A DNA stretch of 64,000 bases from Pedobacter foliorum (GTDB lineage: Bacteria > Bacteroidota > Bacteroidia > Sphingobacteriales > Sphingobacteriaceae): positions 496,001 through 560,000 of the forward strand of contig NZ_JABSNU010000001.1 in assembly GCF_013266735.1 (NCBI RefSeq), in the 5' to 3' direction. The notes under the pieces are model-generated. The model searched no databases, was not told where the DNA came from, and worked only from the letters and a program-made list of their open reading frames with translations. This document shows, in pieces, positions 17,104 to 26,074 of this stretch. The position numbers were made by a program, and so were the translations under genes. The stretch's first letter is position 1, and each line of letters starts with the position of its first letter.

Positions 17104-18252
17104 ATGATGCATATCCTGATTTCCCCCAATGCTTTTAAACACGGTCTGAATGCCGAAGCAGCAGCGATTGCTATTGAGGAAGGTTTAAGACGAAGTAAGG
17201 CCAATGTGACCACTGAGTGTTTCCCGGTAGCAGATGGCGGGGATGGTACAGGAACCTTAATTATAAAAAAATGTAAAGGCACCTTGTTGGATGCAGCAGT
17301 ACATGATGCACTGGGCAGACCAATAAATGCGGTATTTGGCCTGATCGACAATGGCACAACTGCCGTGATAGAAATGGCAGACGCATCAGGTATAAGATTA
17401 CTTAAACCCGAAGAGCTTAACCCCTTGCGCAGCAATTCTTTCGGCACAGGAGAGATGATCAGAAAAGCACTTGACCAAGGGGTCAAAAAAATGATCATTG
17501 GCATGGGCGGCTCGGCTACTGTCGATGGCGGTACCGGTATTTTGCGTGCCCTTGGTATTCGTTTCTTAGGAGCCGACGGCAAGGAGGTGAGCGTCCTTCC
17601 TGAAGATCTTGGAAAATTAGTTAGGGTTGACCTATCCGCACTGGACCAAAGAATATTGAAATGTGAAGTGATTGTTTTGTGCGATGTAGACAATATGCTG
17701 TTAGGTGACCAAGGAGCTGCAGCTGTATTTGGCCCCCAGAAAGGTGCATCCCCCGAACAGGTGAAAAAATTGGACCAGGCACTCCACAAACTTTCGGCCC
17801 TGGCCTTACACCATACAGGGAGGGATATGGCTACAATAAAGTACGGAGGGACAGCAGGAGGGGCAGCTGCCGGCCTATATGCTTTTCTGAATGCCAGACT
17901 GGTCAATGGGATAGACCATTTTCTTTCACTTACAGATTTTAATTCGGCACTGGAGCGGGCAGATCTGGTCATTACCGGGGAAGGGAGTATTGATGAGCAA
18001 ACCTTACAGGGAAAAGGACCTTTCGGCGTAGCCTACCATGCCAAACTCAAAGGACTGCCTGTGGTTGCCTTCGCGGGAAAGGTGCCACTGGAACCGAATG
18101 TGAATTTACAGGCGTATTTTGATGTATTGATGCCTATCGGTAACCAGCCCCAGGATCTGGCAACTGCGTTGGCATCTACCGCAGACAACCTTGCAAGAAC
18201 AGCCGAAACATTGGGCAATATGCTGGTCTTGATGCAAGAGAAAAGATGTTGA
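17104..18252 (+). CDS. Glycerate kinase
   Basis: 382 residues of the GlxK/GarK family: HILISPNAFKHGLNA start, PVADGGDGT, GMGGSATVDGGTGILRALG and ITGEGSIDEQTLQGKGP, the conserved motifs of glycerate 2-kinase. It phosphorylates D-glycerate with ATP, feeding glycolysis, after the dehydrogenase encoded just upstream. Cytoplasmic. Two adjacent ATG codons; either may be used. Confidence 0.93.
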   Translation: MMHILISPNAFKHGLNAEAAAIAIEEGLRRSKANVTTECFPVADGGDGTGTLIIKKCKGTLLDAAVHDALGRPINAVFGLIDNGTTAVIEMADASGIRLLKPEELNPLRSNSFGTGEMIRKALDQGVKKMIIGMGGSATVDGGTGILRALGIRFLGADGKEVSVLPEDLGKLVRVDLSALDQRILKCEVIVLCDVDNMLLGDQGAAAVFGPQKGASPEQVKKLDQALHKLSALALHHTGRDMATIKYGGTAGGAAAGLYAFLNARLVNGIDHFLSLTDFNSALERADLVITGEGSIDEQTLQGKGPFGVAYHAKLKGLPVVAFAGKVPLEPNVNLQAYFDVLMPIGNQPQDLATALASTADNLARTAETLGNMLVLMQEKRC

Positions 18253-18428
18253 TGTCAAAGACAACAAGAACGATCTTATAGGAGTTTCTTATCTTTGTTA
18301 TCCTGATCAGAACAATCAAGGTCTTTAATTTTCGGGTGTTTGCCCGCTCCAGTTGATCTGGTTAATGTCAGTATTCCCCAGAACAGCATCTTTGGGATAA
18401 TTGGGTTCCTTTTCTGGCTAAATAAGGG

Positions 18429-18953
18429 CTAGAATGCGAATTCCAGTTTTTTTGAAACATATTGAGCTTCTCTTTTCCTTAAATCTAAATCGTGGCTAAT
18501 CTGGTATTCTTTTTCTTTGTCTACCAACCGCAGTAAATCCACAGCTTTAATGAGTTCACCCGAATGAATTTCAAATCTGACGAAAATGTTCTCGTTTGGA
18601 ACCCGATGTTCGTGAATATATTGGTTTAGTACGGTAGAATTTACATTAATCTCTTTGGCAAATTCATTTTGTTTTTTATTCTGCAACTGAAGATATTCCT
18701 GAAGGAAATAGCCGAACGTGAAATCAGCTTTATACGCTGAGTTATTGACATAATCTTCTAGTCGTTCCTTTAGCAGAAGAAGATTATTATAAAGCCTTTT
18801 ATTATCAGACATTTCATTCCTGCGTTTGGCACGTGCTAAAGCAAGTTCATGATTAGCTGATTTTTGCTCTTCATTAGTCAGATCTGCGGGTAATACATAA
18901 GCATCTGCGATCTCTTCAGGGGTCAATTCAGTTAATATTTTCTTTACGCTCAT
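18429..18953 (-). CDS. Xre-like HTH protein, probable antitoxin
   Basis: 174 residues: an alpha-helical N-terminal part and a central HTH (TFGYFLQEYLQLQNKKQNEFAKEINVNSTVLNQYIHEHRVP). Second gene of a two-gene operon, its ATG overlapping the stop of the acetyltransferase-like gene by 4 bp. Toxin-first order with an Xre partner is as in HigBA. It is the natural candidate to bind the perfect inverted repeat in front of the operon. Confidence 0.65.
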   Translation of the reverse strand: MSVKKILTELTPEEIADAYVLPADLTNEEQKSANHELALARAKRRNEMSDNKRLYNNLLLLKERLEDYVNNSAYKADFTFGYFLQEYLQLQNKKQNEFAKEINVNSTVLNQYIHEHRVPNENIFVRFEIHSGELIKAVDLLRLVDKEKEYQISHDLDLRKREAQYVSKKLEFAF

Positions 18954-19414
18954 GATAAATATTCTTTTATAATTTTGTGCAATGGGGCATCTTCCAGATA
19001 CAGTTGCCTGCCGCCATCCAGCATGCCATATTTTTTAATGTAATGCGTTCTAATTTCTGTTTTGGGTATCAGGGATACACATGGAAATTCCCAGTTATAG
19101 TTCCTGATTGCCTCTTTACAGGCAAATGCAATTAGTGTGCCCGCAATCCTGTCAAATTTCTTTTTCTTGCCAGTGTTTTCAGTGGAACTGGCCAATAGGA
19201 CGATTTCAATCCTTTCTTCTGGCTCAACGATGTTAAGGGCAATCAATCCTAAAACTTCACTGTCTAAACTCAGCTTAAAAATTTTATAAGTACCCTTTAG
19301 TTTTTTCCAATCAAATGCAAATTGTTTTTTTGTTATTTTTTTCCAATCCTGATCTTCCAGTTCTTTTATAAGAACGGAATGCTTTTCATTATTGGCCCTA
19401 TGAACAACATACAT
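18950..19414 (-). CDS. GNAT-like protein, probable toxin of an Xre pair
   Basis: Start ATG at 19414 (MYVVHRANNEKHSV), ~154 residues. The pattern KIFKLSLDSEVLGLIALNIVEPEERIEIVLLASS, then ...KKKKFDRIAGTLIAFACKEA and HYIKKYGMLDGGRQLYL, resembles a GNAT acyltransferase fold (central strand, acyl-CoA loop and helix). The loop is not a canonical R/QxxGxG/A, so the call is tentative. Coupled to an Xre protein, it could be a toxin acetylating tRNA or protein; it could also be an ordinary acetyltransferase. Confidence 0.5.
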   Translation of the reverse strand: MYVVHRANNEKHSVLIKELEDQDWKKITKKQFAFDWKKLKGTYKIFKLSLDSEVLGLIALNIVEPEERIEIVLLASSTENTGKKKKFDRIAGTLIAFACKEAIRNYNWEFPCVSLIPKTEIRTHYIKKYGMLDGGRQLYLEDAPLHKIIKEYLS

Positions 19415-19428
19415 AGTCAAATATAAGG

Positions 19429-19453
19429 AATCTTTGCAAAATCTGCAAAGATT
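19429..19453. promoter_or_regulatory. Perfect inverted repeat in front of the GNAT-Xre operon
   Basis: AATCTTTGCA and TGCAAAGATT, perfect 10-bp arms with a 5-bp spacer, ending 15 bp upstream of the ATG at 19414. Placement over the expected promoter suggests an operator for the Xre protein. Confidence 0.65.
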
Positions 19454-19669
19454 TTGTTGTTTATTGCGAATAGGAAATAGCTTGTTTCCCAATCATATAG
19501 CTGAGTCCCTGATTCCTAACATGGTTTGTATCGAAGCATAAATGAAACAGGAAATGAATCCATTTCGCGACAGAACAAGACCGCCCTGACCTCATCCGAA
19601 AATGGAGAATGCATTGATTTATCTGGACATAAAGCCAATTAGCGGACCTTTCAGATGCCGCTAAAACAA

Positions 19670-19698
19670 GAAGCCCGGCACTGGATATGCCGGGCTTC
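19670..19698 (-). terminator. Strong hairpin terminator
   Basis: GAAGCCCGGCA (19670-19680) pairs with TGCCGGGCTTC (19688-19698), loop CTGGATA. It lies 28 bp past the stop of the Hc1-like gene on the minus strand, followed by TTGTTTTA. Confidence 0.75.
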
Positions 19699-19725
19699 CT
19701 TAATTTTAGAAAAGGTTATTGAAGC

Positions 19726-19902
19726 TTACTTCGCGTTTTTCTTTTCTGTAACTTCAGTACGGATCTCCTGAGCCAATACTTTTAAATCCTGCATTGCTTT
19801 ACGAACTCTGGTACCAGCGGCGCCATTGTTTGCATTATAAAATTTTTCTACATCAGCTTCTACTGAGGCTACCAATTCTTTAAGTTTTGAAAATTTTTCC
19901 AT
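19726..19902 (-). CDS. Histone H1/Hc1-like small protein
   Basis: A 58-residue protein, MEKFSKLKELVASVEADVEKF then YNANNGAAGTRVRKAMQDLK and a charged tail (EKKNAK). Matches the very short Hc1/histone H1-like proteins conserved across Bacteroidota, thought to bind DNA. Monocistronic, with an AT-rich promoter upstream and a strong terminator downstream. The recognisable AGTRVRKAMQDLK segment makes this a confident call. Confidence 0.85.
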   Translation of the reverse strand: MEKFSKLKELVASVEADVEKFYNANNGAAGTRVRKAMQDLKVLAQEIRTEVTEKKNAK

Positions 19903-20233
19903 GTTTTTTTTGAAAGTTAATTAATATAAATCTGCCTTTAAATGTACTTAGCAGGCGATAAACATAAAAAAAATCTTTTTTACTTGTATCACTAACTGAG
20001 AAAAAACTCAGCTATTTTCTATTAAAATGACAGTTTTTGGATGTTTTTCAGGAACAATTCAACGAAAAGCTCAGCATGGTGATGGGCATCATCAGCAAAA
20101 TTGAGCCTGAAAATGTTTGGTCAACTCCAGCTTTTTTCGTATATTAAAAGTCACAATCAAAGGGGTTTAATGTGAACCGAAGAAGCCAGATTCCGCAGGC
20201 CTGATCACATCTTTTACTTAAAATTTTATCGTG

Positions 20234-20458
20234 ATGAAGACTTTTGTGTATCTGGTATTTACCTGTTTTATTTCGACAGGATCGTTTATGTGTGGATTGA
20301 ACAGCCCTAGCATATGGCCGGGTTATTTGATTGGTTTTGCGGTATGGATTTGGTTTGCCTGGAATTTTGATACCAGGCAAAAGAGAGCCAGGGAACGCAG
20401 AAGCAGGGAAAAGATGTTAAACATCCTGTTGAACAGGATATTAAAATCAAAGGATTGA
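20234..20458 (+). CDS. Small hypothetical membrane protein
   Basis: ATG at 20234 (a GTG directly before is also possible). 74 residues: two hydrophobic segments (1-19 and 28-46, with W-rich IWPGYLIGFAVWIWFAW) followed by a very basic tail (RQKRARERRSREK). No family recognised; coding is likely but unproven. The ~330 bp upstream (19903-20233) contain no other recognised gene. Confidence 0.45.
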   Translation: MKTFVYLVFTCFISTGSFMCGLNSPSIWPGYLIGFAVWIWFAWNFDTRQKRARERRSREKMLNILLNRILKSKD

Positions 20459-20562
20459 TGTTACTTCCTTTAGCAACTCCGGTAGTTAAGTAGAATCTGA
20501 GAAGATAATGCTATATTGTTTATCAGTAAACAGACTTTAGCACTGCTGCTTACACCGAATCT

Positions 20563-21735
20563 ATGAGGTTATTTTTATTGATTTCCTTTATTGCCTTGCT
20601 GAGCGAGACTTTTGCCCAAAAGTACCAGTGTCTTATCGTTGCCGAATATAGGATTGATACCCCGCGTGTCGGTAACTATACCTATCTGGTTTCTTATAAT
20701 TTCTCAGACGGGGAGTTGGTCTCAAAGGATACCATTATCGGGCATGTGGTATTTAAAAAAGAACCTTTAAGCCCTCCGGTCAGGTTTGATCTCGGAAGAA
20801 ACTTCATCTATGGCAATCGGTACGTAGTTTCAGCTGCTGGCAACGTAATCGACCTGCACAAAAAAATATTTGTTACTGAAACTGCAGATGATTTTATCGA
20901 AGGACGTGGTGATACCCTTGTTTTTTACCGTGACAATGCATATACAGGAAGAGGGTATTTGCACCTGAATTTAAAGGCAGGTACCTATAAATTTGTCGAT
21001 ACAGTCAGCAGACTGGAAAGAGACCGGGTATTTTCTCCGAACAAGAAGCTCAGTCTGACCATCGATATGTCGTCACTTCCTTACAAAATCAACTTAAACA
21101 GCGCAGAAAACGGCAAACAAACCCTGGTACAGGATGCGGGTGCCGGACCCTTTGCCAATGGCTTTCAACGCCCGAAGATTACCACGTGCTGGTTAGATGA
21201 CCATTCTTTTCTCTATACCAAATACAATCGCTTAAGTTGGCGTGATGAGTTATCACGCGTAGACGTACATCTGTATGATATCCGCCATAAAAAAGACACG
21301 GTAATTGCGGTACTGGATTCGGTTAAGTCCGGTTCCTTATATCCTAATGATACCTTTAAGAAGGACCGGATCGGACAATTGATTTACCACAACGGTCATC
21401 CCAAACGTTACCATCTGGTTGATACCCTCCACAAAAGGTTTTTGGAATACCCATACTATCGATTGGGCCATGATTTTTCTGTCGTAAATTTTAGCAGTGG
21501 TAGAAATGGTATGGAGTTACGGTATGGGGAAACCAGTTTGGGGACGCATTGGCTGGAAAGTTACCAGGTCACTAAGGGAATGATTGCAGGGGAATATAGT
21601 GGTCGGGGACTTGACATGAGTCATAAGCAGGGTATCAAAGTCTGGTCCTCAAAAACAAATAAATGGACGGAAATAGAAATACCATGGGTCTGTAGCGCCA
21701 TTGGATGGGTTGAAAAGGATGTGCTCTTGAAGTGA
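20563..21735 (+). CDS. Secreted hypothetical protein
   Basis: 390 residues with a signal peptide (1-18, SETFAQ). Beta-rich throughout, with repeated D-x-K-x-D-T-V-type strands suggestive of a propeller or beta-sandwich; no catalytic motif or known domain recognised. It is the last gene before the conjugative element region, and a terminator hairpin follows. Confidence 0.6.
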   Translation: MRLFLLISFIALLSETFAQKYQCLIVAEYRIDTPRVGNYTYLVSYNFSDGELVSKDTIIGHVVFKKEPLSPPVRFDLGRNFIYGNRYVVSAAGNVIDLHKKIFVTETADDFIEGRGDTLVFYRDNAYTGRGYLHLNLKAGTYKFVDTVSRLERDRVFSPNKKLSLTIDMSSLPYKINLNSAENGKQTLVQDAGAGPFANGFQRPKITTCWLDDHSFLYTKYNRLSWRDELSRVDVHLYDIRHKKDTVIAVLDSVKSGSLYPNDTFKKDRIGQLIYHNGHPKRYHLVDTLHKRFLEYPYYRLGHDFSVVNFSSGRNGMELRYGETSLGTHWLESYQVTKGMIAGEYSGRGLDMSHKQGIKVWSSKTNKWTEIEIPWVCSAIGWVEKDVLLK

Positions 21736-21756
21736 GTTGCTTGCGATTTACCACCG

Positions 21757-21792
21757 CTTAAGCATTCCTGTAGCGCTAATGGAATGCTTAAG
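21757..21792. terminator. Hairpin between secreted protein gene and conjugation region
   Basis: CTTAAGCATTCC (21757-21768) and GGAATGCTTAAG (21781-21792), perfect 12-bp arms, followed 8 bp later by a T7 run. Works as a terminator on the plus strand for the preceding gene and may also end the converging minus-strand conjugation operon. Confidence 0.7.
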
Positions 21793-21805
21793 TTGAGGCA
21801 TTTTT

Positions 21806-22618
21806 TTACCTGTTTCTGAGGCTTCTGTTGTTTCGAAGGCCCAGATCAAGCTTATTTTGGTCATTTGCCGATTGCTCCTTTATCCTGAATTCAAGGTATT
21901 CAATAGCCTTTTTGAGGTTATCAACACTTTTTTGAAAACCAGCACCCAACACTTCAGCTTCAGCGGGTTGGGATTTGCCTGTCAGCGATTTAATGCCCTG
22001 GTAGATCACATAGGATAAACCACCATCCAGTAAGAGCGATACCGCGAGTGCAATTCGATTGGCACGAAAAGGCGAAGTATCAATACCGGTGTAGCGAAAG
22101 GTAGCACCATCGGAAAGTTGTACCTCTTTACCCTTGCGGAATGATTCCCGTTGCTGATCGCTAAGAATCTCATTATTGACCAGTAGCGGCTCTTCGATTT
22201 TCCCGGTATCTGTCTTGACATATTCACGGGTTTCGGTATCATACTCAAAAAGATACTCACGCTCCTTTTTGTCCTCATCCTTTAGCTTTTTATAGACACC
22301 TGGGATTTGACCCTGCTCGAGCATTTCCGCTTCTGCATCGGTTAAATCAACAGGAAATACTGCCTGATGGTAAATGGGATGCGCCCGGAGCTCAAGCTTT
22401 CCTTTAGGGTTTCTTTCCACAGATATTTTGGCCTCCAATTCGCCTATTTTAACATTCTTGTCTTCAAGATTCTGGAGTCTGATTAAGTTGGTTCTTCTGC
22501 CAAATAGCAGGGCGAGTCTATTCTCATCGCTCATTAACAACTCGCCATTACGGGCAAGACCTATCTTTTCAAGCTCAGCCATGGGTAATTCTTCTTCTCT
22601 AAATATTTCTCTTCTCAT
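21806..22618 (-). CDS. DUF3945/DUF4099-like conjugative element protein
   Basis: 270 residues: ELEKIGLARNGELLMSDENRLALLFGRRTNLIRLQNL near the start, and HPIYHQAVFPVDLTDAEAEMLEQGQIPGVYKKL, the repeated alpha-beta unit of DUF3945/DUF4099 proteins found in Bacteroidota integrative elements, often with ArdC. One hydrophobic segment near 190-210. Distal end of the transfer operon, 20 bp after ardC. Role unknown. Confidence 0.75.
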   Translation of the reverse strand: MRREIFREEELPMAELEKIGLARNGELLMSDENRLALLFGRRTNLIRLQNLEDKNVKIGELEAKISVERNPKGKLELRAHPIYHQAVFPVDLTDAEAEMLEQGQIPGVYKKLKDEDKKEREYLFEYDTETREYVKTDTGKIEEPLLVNNEILSDQQRESFRKGKEVQLSDGATFRYTGIDTSPFRANRIALAVSLLLDGGLSYVIYQGIKSLTGKSQPAEAEVLGAGFQKSVDNLKKAIEYLEFRIKEQSANDQNKLDLGLRNNRSLRNR

Positions 22619-22638
22619 TTGATTTAAATAGGGATCGG

Positions 22639-23841
22639 TTATCGCTTGATTTTAAAAGAGTCTGACTCCGCTTCCTGTTGGATGACCAGCGCTTTGCTGT
22701 TGTCTACTTTTACTTCAGGAGCTAAGAGGGGGTAGTTTTTAGCAACCAGCAGAGATTTATACAGGCCATCACTATGGGAAAGCCTGATCTGCTCACCCGA
22801 GTTCATGTCCTCAATCTTCACCTGTTTACCTTTAAGTATTTCGTTGACCCTGTAGCTGGTATTGTTGTAGCTGATCTCATCACCCTTGATCAGGAATTTA
22901 GATTCAGGCTTTTGTTCAGCCTGTTGTTTCAGTTCTATTTTTTGCTCGATGTCCAGCACAAAATCATAAATCTTCTGTGCATCTGCCGCTGCCTTCTGGA
23001 GCTCAGAAGGATCATCCTGGAGCACATTGATCCACTCTTCAACGTAAACCGCGTGCTGTTCAAAATAATGGCCAATACCAATTTCGGAACCAATCATCAG
23101 AGAAGCGATTTCCGCACGAAGTTCTTCCCTGGCATAATCAGGTGCGCCAAAGCCATTGGACAACTCACGATCCAGGCGTGACTGGTGGCCTGTCCAATGC
23201 CCCAACTCATGCAAGGCAGTGGCATAATACTCAGTTGCGGTCGGAAACTGGTGCCGGTGCGGTAAAGTGATCTGATCGGTTACATAATTGTAAAAAGCAT
23301 AATTGCCACCATGTTTGAAATTCGGGTTGGTCGCATTTAAGATGGCCTCGGCGCGCTCGATGGGACTCCATTGCTGAGCAGCCAGCTTTTCGGCTTTTAC
23401 CAGAGACAGGTCAGGAATGCCATTGATCTGCTCGGCATTGAATACCCAGGCGTTGGCGAGGATCGGTTTCTCCAATTTAGTTTCGGTATACCTGGTTTTA
23501 CCATTTTCATCTTTCAGGGCTTTACCCTCTTCATCAAGTAAGGGTTTCCTATCGGTATGCTGAACGAAATTAATCAGGGTGGCTTTGGCACCCTTCTGTA
23601 CCTGCCATTGGTTGAGGTTTGCCTGGCGCATCGTTAACCAGCGGGGGTCAGAGAATGGCTGCATCCCCAACCATAAGGCATTCAGACCACGGTAGTTTTT
23701 ACCGGTTGTCGGATTGGCAGGAATCACAAAACCAGGATTGCTCTCATCAATCCAGGCTTTTTGAAAAACAGAGGTGCCCGCCTTGAGTTCAGCAATCAGC
23801 TTTTCGGCGATCTGTTCGTGTAGTGGCTTGAAGTTAGTCAT
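22639..23841 (-). CDS. ardC: ArdC-like antirestriction protein / zincin metallopeptidase
   Basis: 400 residues. The N-terminal ArdC ssDNA-binding domain (KTGKNYRGLNALWLGM-type, WLTMRQANLNQWQVQKGAKATLI) is followed by a zincin domain with HELGHWTGH (211-219), the metal-binding and catalytic motif. ArdC proteins protect incoming DNA from restriction after conjugation. It sits 6 bp downstream of the coupling protein gene in the transfer operon. The extra ~100 C-terminal residues are charged and variable. Confidence 0.88.
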   Translation of the reverse strand: MTNFKPLHEQIAEKLIAELKAGTSVFQKAWIDESNPGFVIPANPTTGKNYRGLNALWLGMQPFSDPRWLTMRQANLNQWQVQKGAKATLINFVQHTDRKPLLDEEGKALKDENGKTRYTETKLEKPILANAWVFNAEQINGIPDLSLVKAEKLAAQQWSPIERAEAILNATNPNFKHGGNYAFYNYVTDQITLPHRHQFPTATEYYATALHELGHWTGHQSRLDRELSNGFGAPDYAREELRAEIASLMIGSEIGIGHYFEQHAVYVEEWINVLQDDPSELQKAAADAQKIYDFVLDIEQKIELKQQAEQKPESKFLIKGDEISYNNTSYRVNEILKGKQVKIEDMNSGEQIRLSHSDGLYKSLLVAKNYPLLAPEVKVDNSKALVIQQEAESDSFKIKR

Positions 23842-23847
23842 AGGTGA

Positions 23848-25818
23848 TTATTGGTTTAATTGCATAAATTCCTGGACGATTTGAGCGACATCGTCGTTGA
23901 TTTTTAGAAAGTTTGTTAGCAGGATCTGTTCCTTATTCTCCCCGAAATCGTAGAATGTTGGCAGCTCGGGGTAGTTTTGCTCTTCAATTTTGAGTGCTTC
24001 GGTATCCAGATTGATGCGGCAATGAATGGCGGAAGTTTCAAACTGACCATCATAATGTTCCTGAGGCTCTGCGGCAATCAGGCCGACCATTTCACCGGTA
24101 TTGAGGGAGGCGATCTTACCGGCAGGGATTAGGGATTCCATCTTTTCGTTTAAGGAGGTACTGGTTTTGTTACGGTCAATACTGAGGTTTTCACTAAGTT
24201 GTTTAGACTTACCAAAGAGCCGTTCCAGCCAATCAAGGGTGTCTTTATGACGGACTGAACCCGAAAGGATGTTGCCAACAACAGAAGTAATGACGGCAGC
24301 GGTATCTTTACCGTATTGCTGTTGGAGCATGGGGAGTTCCTGCAGGCCGAGCACTACAGCGAATTTCATACTCCGGGCAGTGGAAATCACGTTTTCTATC
24401 TTGTGGCAGTAAAGTGTAGGGGCCTCATCGATGATGAGCCCACAGGGAAGATTACCTCTGCTGTTCATCAGACGGGTCATGCGGTTGACAATGCCGGTGA
24501 AACAGGCAGCGGTAATGTTCTGCGTATTTGGGTTACTGGCCAGGACCAATACTCCCGGTTCATCAGGGTCAGAGATCTTAAGGTTAAAATCATCACCTGA
24601 AAAGACCCAGAAGGTCTCTTTGGTCGCCAGACGGCTGATGAAAATCTTCAGGGTACCGATCTGCCCCTCCAATTGATCGAAAGCCTTCGCCTGGTAAGCA
24701 CTGCGAAAAGGAGAAAGCAGTGAGGTCAGTTCAGGCTCCGTAAAAAGGGTCTTAAAGATCTCCTCATAACTGCGGTTAAGAAAGGCAAGCACATGCGGGA
24801 AAGTAGAGTATTGCCCCTTTTTATACTTGCTGAAAAAATAGATACAGGCAGATAAAAAGTTAATGGCAGACTGGGTAAAGAACTGATCGGAACCACCGGA
24901 CTTATCTCCTTTTTTCATGGCCTCCACCAATGCCTCAGCAGTTTCATAGGCATCTGCCAGCGTACCCAGCCATTCCGGTCTCAAGAGGTTGATCCTTCTG
25001 CTGTTCTCCGGCTGAGTAGGATTGATGACATGGAAAGTATAGTTCAGACACTTGCCCTGCTGTTTGGCCAACAGGAAATGATAGTACAGGATCTTACCCA
25101 AATCAGGATATTTAAAATCAAAGACACACAGGCAAAAACCCTTAGCCATCAGTTGACGGATCATTGGATTGATGAAACTGAAACTCTTACCCGATCCAGG
25201 GGTACCAATGACCAGGCAGGAGCGGTAGATGTTGCAAAGATTCACCCAGCCATCATGCACCTTGCCCTTATGATAGAACTGCATCGGGATGTTTACAGAA
25301 CTCGGTGTATCGATCTTTTTGGTGGCCTGCATAAAGCTTTCCTGCTCAGTATTCCATTTGTCTGATCCCAGCCCGGAACGGATCATTTTGGAGATGTTGT
25401 CCAGCGAAAGACTCAGCACCAGTGCGCCCAGTAAAGAGCTAAGCCCGTAGGCCAGGTTGTACCAGGAAGTCCAAGCGAAGACTAGGGCAGAAGGACGGTT
25501 GTAGCACCAGAGGCTGCCAAAGAAAAGGAGCAAACCAATGGTTAAAGGGTAAAGGACCTGTGTTTTTGGATCCAGATCCACCTTCTTTTTCGAAAGTGTA
25601 CCTATACTCACCAGGCAGATCAAGGTCAGGGTAGCAAACTTGCTGTAGTTCAATTTATGGTATATCGGAATTAAGCTGAGCCGATCGACCACATACGAAA
25701 AAAGCCCCAGAAAGGGGGCTTTTGCATAAACGAAGATCATGATTTCAGTGAGGACCATCAGGTAAATGGTACATTGAAGGAAACCATGAAGTTTCTGGAT
25801 TTCTCTGGATTCTTCCAT
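23848..25818 (-). CDS. mobC: VirD4/TraG-type coupling protein (MobC)
   Basis: 656 residues: N-terminal transmembrane helices (~12-35, 60-75, 90-140), Walker A GTPGSGKS (205-212), Walker B/DEAP in CGLIIDEAPTLY, and GLQELPMLQQQYG typical of type IV coupling proteins. It delivers the relaxase-DNA complex to the transfer channel. In related elements mobC is next to mobA/mobB; here it lies ~20 kb away beyond traN, with a Crp/VOC insert between. Confidence 0.9.
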   Translation of the reverse strand: MEESREIQKLHGFLQCTIYLMVLTEIMIFVYAKAPFLGLFSYVVDRLSLIPIYHKLNYSKFATLTLICLVSIGTLSKKKVDLDPKTQVLYPLTIGLLLFFGSLWCYNRPSALVFAWTSWYNLAYGLSSLLGALVLSLSLDNISKMIRSGLGSDKWNTEQESFMQATKKIDTPSSVNIPMQFYHKGKVHDGWVNLCNIYRSCLVIGTPGSGKSFSFINPMIRQLMAKGFCLCVFDFKYPDLGKILYYHFLLAKQQGKCLNYTFHVINPTQPENSRRINLLRPEWLGTLADAYETAEALVEAMKKGDKSGGSDQFFTQSAINFLSACIYFFSKYKKGQYSTFPHVLAFLNRSYEEIFKTLFTEPELTSLLSPFRSAYQAKAFDQLEGQIGTLKIFISRLATKETFWVFSGDDFNLKISDPDEPGVLVLASNPNTQNITAACFTGIVNRMTRLMNSRGNLPCGLIIDEAPTLYCHKIENVISTARSMKFAVVLGLQELPMLQQQYGKDTAAVITSVVGNILSGSVRHKDTLDWLERLFGKSKQLSENLSIDRNKTSTSLNEKMESLIPAGKIASLNTGEMVGLIAAEPQEHYDGQFETSAIHCRINLDTEALKIEEQNYPELPTFYDFGENKEQILLTNFLKINDDVAQIVQEFMQLNQ

Positions 25819-25922
25819 AGTATTTATTGATGATTATAGGTTGGACGGCTGCCATTGGTGGTCTTCCGTGATGATTAATTCCTATTGGAGCTGAGTGATC
25901 AATGGGATGTTTACGCAAGGCT

Positions 25923-25951
25923 AAGCTTTCGGCGATCATCGCCGAAAGCTT
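25923..25951. repeat. Perfect 29-bp palindrome upstream of mobC
   Basis: AAGCTTTCGGCGAT-C-ATCGCCGAAAGCTT, 14-bp perfect arms on one central base. It lies in the divergent region between mobC (minus) and the Crp/Fnr gene (plus). Could be an operator, a transcript-stopping hairpin or a junction mark of the inserted crp-VOC pair. Confidence 0.7.
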
Positions 25952-26074
25952 TACCACAAGCAAATAAAGGAGGATGATTTATAAAGTCTTCATCTCCCAT
26001 GTCCCTGGAATAGAAAAAGTAATTTGAACTACAAAACAGATAAATTATCTTTAGGATGGCTTAGGACCTTCAAA

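Noticed and set aside
17025..17972. Long minus-strand frame opposite the glycerate kinase gene
   Set aside because: Shadow of the kinase gene: low-complexity Ser/Pro-rich translation, no start context.
20040..20160. Short plus-strand frame FQEQFNEKLSMVMGIISKIEPENVW
   Set aside because: No homology recognised and no start codon in a sensible place; cannot be supported as a gene remnant.
25745..25963. Minus-strand 72-codon frame upstream of mobC
   Set aside because: Overlaps the mobC start and a perfect palindrome; no recognisable protein pattern.
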